Assembly: GCA_027574665.1 (NCBI GenBank)
Contig: CM050650.1
Location: forward strand, 100,289,086-100,353,085
Direction: 5' to 3'
From: Rhynochetos jubatus
Lineage: Eukaryota > Chordata > Aves > Eurypygiformes > Rhynochetidae
DNA length: 64,000 nt
Position 1 is the first letter of the stretch. Each line of letters starts with the position of its first letter. The notes beneath the pieces are model-generated. The model saw only the letters and a program-made list of their open reading frames with translations, did not search any database and was not told where the DNA came from. Positions 61,040 to 64,000 of this stretch are shown in pieces. A program made the position numbers and the translations under genes.

Positions 61040-61860
61040 AAAAAGCAGCTGTTGGTGCCTCTGGGAAAGTATATTTAAGGAAGGGCAAAACACTGCCCAG
61101 CAGAGAGAGGAGTGAGGACAAATGTGTGAGAAACAACCCTGCAGAAGCCAAGGGGAGAGAGGAAGGAGGGGCTCCAGGTGCTAGAGCAGGTATCCACACT
61201 GCAGCCCGTGGAGAGGACCACACCGGAGCTGATATCCACGCTGCAGCCCGTGGGAGGACCACACCGGAGCAGGTATCCACGCTGCAGCCCGTGGAGAGGA
61301 CCACACCGGAGCAGATATCCACGCTGCAGCCCATGGAGAGGACCACACCGGAGCAGATATCCACGCTGCAGCCCGTGGAGAGGACCACACCGGAGCAGGT
61401 ATCCGTGCTGCAGCCAATGGAGAGGACCACACCGGAGCAGGTATCCACGCTGCAGCCTGTGGGAGGACCCGTGGTGGAGCAAGTGGACGTGCCCTGAAGG
61501 CACTGTAGCTTTTGGAGAGCCCACGCTGGAGCAAGCTGATCCTGAGGGACTGCAGAATTGGAAGGACCGATGTTGGAGCACAAGGAGGAAGGAGCAGCAG
61601 AGAGGAGTTGTTCTGGACTGACGACAACCTCCCCACACACCACTTGGAGCAGGGAGGATGTAGAGGGGTCAGGAATGAAGGAATGAAGCTGAACCTTGGA
61701 AGAAGGAGGTATGGGGAAGGTGGTTTCATTTTTGTCTCTTTTTCTCACCATTGAACTCTGTGTTAATAAATCAAATTATTTTTTCCCAAATCTGTTTTGC
61801 CCATGGTTATTATTGGTGAGTGACCTCCCTGGCTCTGTCTCAACCTACAAGCTTTTCTAT
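61040..61860 (+). mobile_element. ERV LTR (fossil) with internal tandem array
   Basis: This matches a second LTR family common in birds: the segment TGTGTGAGAAACAACCCTGC, then repeated CTGCAGCCCGTGGAGAGGAC blocks. A GGAAGAAGGAGG stretch and AATAAATCAAATTATTTTTTCC, used as the family's polyadenylation region, follow, and then TCTGTTTTGCCCATGG. Both termini look lost or too diverged to place, and I see no target duplication or internal genes. The superfamily (ERVL-like or ERVK-like) cannot be settled by eye. It is an old, incomplete fossil. Confidence 0.75.
61184..61476 (+). repeat. Seven-unit 42-bp tandem array (VNTR) inside the LTR
   Basis: Seven head-to-tail units of 42 bp (units 2 and 7 are about 41 bp) start at 61,184, 61,226, 61,267, 61,309, 61,351, 61,393 and 61,435. 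Each begins GAGCAGGTATCCACGCTGCA or a close variant and ends GAGAGGACCACACCG. Units differ at a few sites only. Because 42 is a multiple of three, several frames stay open on both strands, giving false open frames of up to 238 codons. They are not genes. Confidence 0.93.
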
Positions 61861-61865
61861 CAGAA

Positions 61866-61921
61866 AAGATCTATCAGAGGTATAGAAGATCTATCAAAGA
61901 TAGAAGATCTATCAAAGGCCG
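61866..61921 (+). repeat. Three-unit short tandem repeat
   Basis: Three units of 20, 18 and 18 bp, based on AAGATCTATCAAAGATAG, directly after the LTR-like sequence. The repeat is not part of the LTR family as I remember it, so it may have arisen at the broken edge. Confidence 0.8.
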
Positions 61922-62660
61922 TGAGGTAACACAGCACCAGGATCATAGCCTAAAGGGAACTGGCCATTGTAATACAGCCAGAGATGATGTAGTCTGGGAA
62001 AATGTGCCCCCTGGAGTGAACCAATTGCACTTTTTTCCTGCCTTGTTTCTTCCAAGTCTAATCTGTGTTAAAGCAACACCTTATCCAGAAATCTGGGCCA
62101 TAGTTCCTGAGAAGTTTTTAAAGACAGTGGAGGAACCTCCTGTTTGCCGATGGAAGGTACCACAGTGGCACCATGTATGGAGGAAGCCCGTGATCCACAG
62201 ACCGATCCTACATATCCTGGTGAGAGGAATTGCCTCACACCCATCAGAGACAGATGGAGCTCCGGCTTTTCAAATAGGGATGGGATGGTCCGGCTGTGTG
62301 ACAGCAAGAAGCGTAAAATCACTCTGGTTGCATTTCATCTGGGAACAGGTAAAGTTTCAAGGGAACTGCATCTGTTGACATAAAAATGCAATCCTGTATG
62401 AGTCACGTCCAACTGTGCATTTGCTGCTCCTGAGCTGGTGCAATGGGGAAGGCACAGCCCATATGGCACAATTCCAGTATTACTCCTTAGACTTGTTTAA
62501 GTGGATATTCAGTGTTCCCTCTAGGACTAGCCAGCAGGAGGCATGTCTTCATGGACTGTTCTTCCTGCCACTAGCAGCCAGATGTTGGCTAAATCCTACT
62601 AATTGAATCTTACCAGCTGTTGTGGGAAATCAGAACCTGAGCTCAAATGGCACCGTGTGG
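61922..62660. other. Intergenic DNA between LTR and CR1
   Basis: No gene or recognisable element. Short open frames (up to 124 codons at 62,004-62,378) overlap each other on both strands and show no family motif. Confidence 0.5.
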
Positions 62661-62859
62661 TGCTTCCCAGAGAGGGTGGTGAGGCACTGGCACAGGTTGC
62701 CCAGAGAAGCTGTGGATGCCCCATCCCTGGAAGTGTTCAAGGCCAGGCTGGATGAGGCTTGGAGCAACCTGGTCTAGGGGAGGGTGTCCCTGCCCATGGC
62801 AGGGGGGTTGGAACTAGATGGTCTTTCAGGTCCCTGCCAACCCAAACCATTCTATGATA
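62661..62859 (+). mobile_element. CR1 LINE, 3' end, sense
   Basis: It carries GAGGCACTGGCACAGGTTGC, then CTGTGGATGCCCCATCCCTG, AACCTGGTCTAGGGGAGGGT and the end CCAACCCAAACCATTCTATG. About 200 bp, close to consensus, with a single octamer tail. It corresponds to the same CR1 3' region as the antisense copy at 11,085. Confidence 0.94.
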
Positions 62860-64000
62860 GCAGAAATAGGAGCTTTTTGAAAAGAAAAACCCCAAACCTG
62901 TAGCCTACACAGTTACCTAAGTACCTTGCTTCCTTTAAAAACAATAGGGTCCCATTGCTTCAGGGCATTTCTAGGTCTAAGTTCCTAACATGTTTCTGTA
63001 CCTTAAGAAAGGACTGCCTCTCCAAAAGACCTTCTGTTAATTTATCAATTTGCTTTGCTTCCCACAATGCTCGCTGGGGTTGGGAGAGCGAGCTAGAGTG
63101 GCTCTTACTGTGCTGAGCTATTAGGGGCTTGAGACTCTTCGATGCAAATTCACTTTTGCTCAGTAGAATAGTGATGAGTTTGCCGAAAAGACCAGGAAAT
63201 ACCTCCCATGCATACAAATGGCATAACTATTATCAGCTAACTGTTATGATGAGCTTTGTTTTCTTTTTAAATTGTTTGTACAGATTTTTGCAAGCCATCG
63301 TGAAAAAGTCCCTTCTGTCCTCAGAAGTTTAAATAAAGAGCTAAGAAGTCGTCTTTACATCTGACTCTGGTTTCTACGCTAAAAGTAAAATGGGAAGAAT
63401 TGCCGCTCATTCCCGCTGTTCTAAAGCTGTCAAGTAGATTTTGAAATGAGTGGGAACTCCTGAAACCAGACCAGGCAATGTGGGGATGGATGCTCTGCCT
63501 CGTTTGTCAACATTTTTTCTGCTACGCAGTATTTACCTGAAGTTCCTCTGCAACACAGGAAAATCAGAATAATTAACAACCAACTCTCATTTGGTCAGAA
63601 AGGAGTGAGATAAAAGCTTTTCAGAAATCTCCAAAAGTGTGTGGCCAACTACCTGGCTCCAGCTGGCCAGAGCACTTAGAAAAAATGGTAGTCAACGTGA
63701 GATTTTACTTTATGAAGTGAAAAACAGCCCCAAAACCAACCAAACAAATAACACCCACACACAAACCTCTCACAACTAAACCCCATTCATCCCACCCTGC
63801 CAAAACAACCCAACAAAAAGACCCAGTAAACAGGGTGAGCTACAAACCGGTGTCCTCTCCCGGCAGCACCTGTGAGGTGACAGCTGGGGACAGGCTGCTG
63901 CCTGCCCGGACGGTGGGACCAGGAGGGTTTCATAAAAAGCTGGGGCTGGCACCAGTGACAAATATGCTATTATTTAGTACATGGCATATAAATATTTACA
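62860..64000. other. Intergenic DNA to window end, no gene seen
   Basis: No exon recognised. An AATAAA at about 63,330-63,336 has no gene attached to it. A C/A-rich low-complexity stretch spans about 63,725-63,815. Confidence 0.5.

Noticed and set aside
61035-61751. Repeat protein of up to 238 residues with 14-residue units
   Set aside because: The units are the 42-bp VNTR of an LTR. All frames stay open because the unit length is a multiple of three; no start context or homologue.
63200-63360. 3' end of an unknown transcript or LTR at an AATAAA near 63,330
   Set aside because: A lone AATAAA in AT-rich DNA is common. No LTR ends, exon or upstream frame goes with it.
63725-63815. CRISPR-like or patterned C/A-rich stretch
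   Set aside because: Simple low-complexity sequence with no regular unit; CRISPR arrays do not occur in vertebrate genomes.
57361-64000. GCM1 or another gene downstream of ELOVL5
   Set aside because: No GCM DNA-binding domain residues or splice-bounded conserved frames are visible.

Overview
The window looks like nuclear DNA from a bird. The support is several copies of CR1, the avian LINE, with its typical 3' end (tandem ATTCTATG-type octamers), two LTR families common in bird genomes, and a spliced vertebrate gene whose protein I recognise as ELOVL5. All identifications are from reading and memory; no alignment was run.

Layout. Positions 1 to about 17,950 are intergenic. They hold one antisense CR1 (11,085-11,600), a 335-bp purine tract ending in an (AAAAAG)n array (16,679-17,013), and a run of 23 G (17,492-17,514). 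No coding exon is convincing there. A CpG island at about 17,950-18,960 carries the presumed ELOVL5 promoter and a noncoding first exon that ends in a GCC repeat next to a splice donor at 18,416. A 21-kb first intron follows (18,416-39,668). It contains a CR1 with a decayed reverse-transcriptase region, a small CR1 relic and a short LTR fragment.

ELOVL5 occupies the + strand. Seven coding exons (39,677-39,734, 41,734-41,921, 49,237-49,314, 50,285-50,456, 51,962-52,086, 53,914-54,048 and 55,487-55,618) join in frame with GT/AG borders into 888 nt, or 295 residues plus a stop. The 3'UTR runs to about 57,360, just past an AATAAA. The introns carry three CR1 pieces, one nearly complete solo LTR on the opposite strand and a possible MIR-like relic.

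Downstream (57,361-64,000) I see no gene. That stretch holds an old CR1 relic (about 59,600-60,480), an LTR with an internal 42-bp tandem array (61,040-61,860; array 61,184-61,476) and a CR1 3' end (62,661-62,859).

ELOVL5 is the only gene supported here. It elongates C18 and C20 polyunsaturated fatty acids in the endoplasmic reticulum. I did not find an undescribed biological system. The points most worth a second look are the repeat structures flanking the promoter, the GCC repeat at the exon 1 donor, the in-frame VNTR inside the LTR, and an unidentified coding-like stretch near 10,500-10,870.
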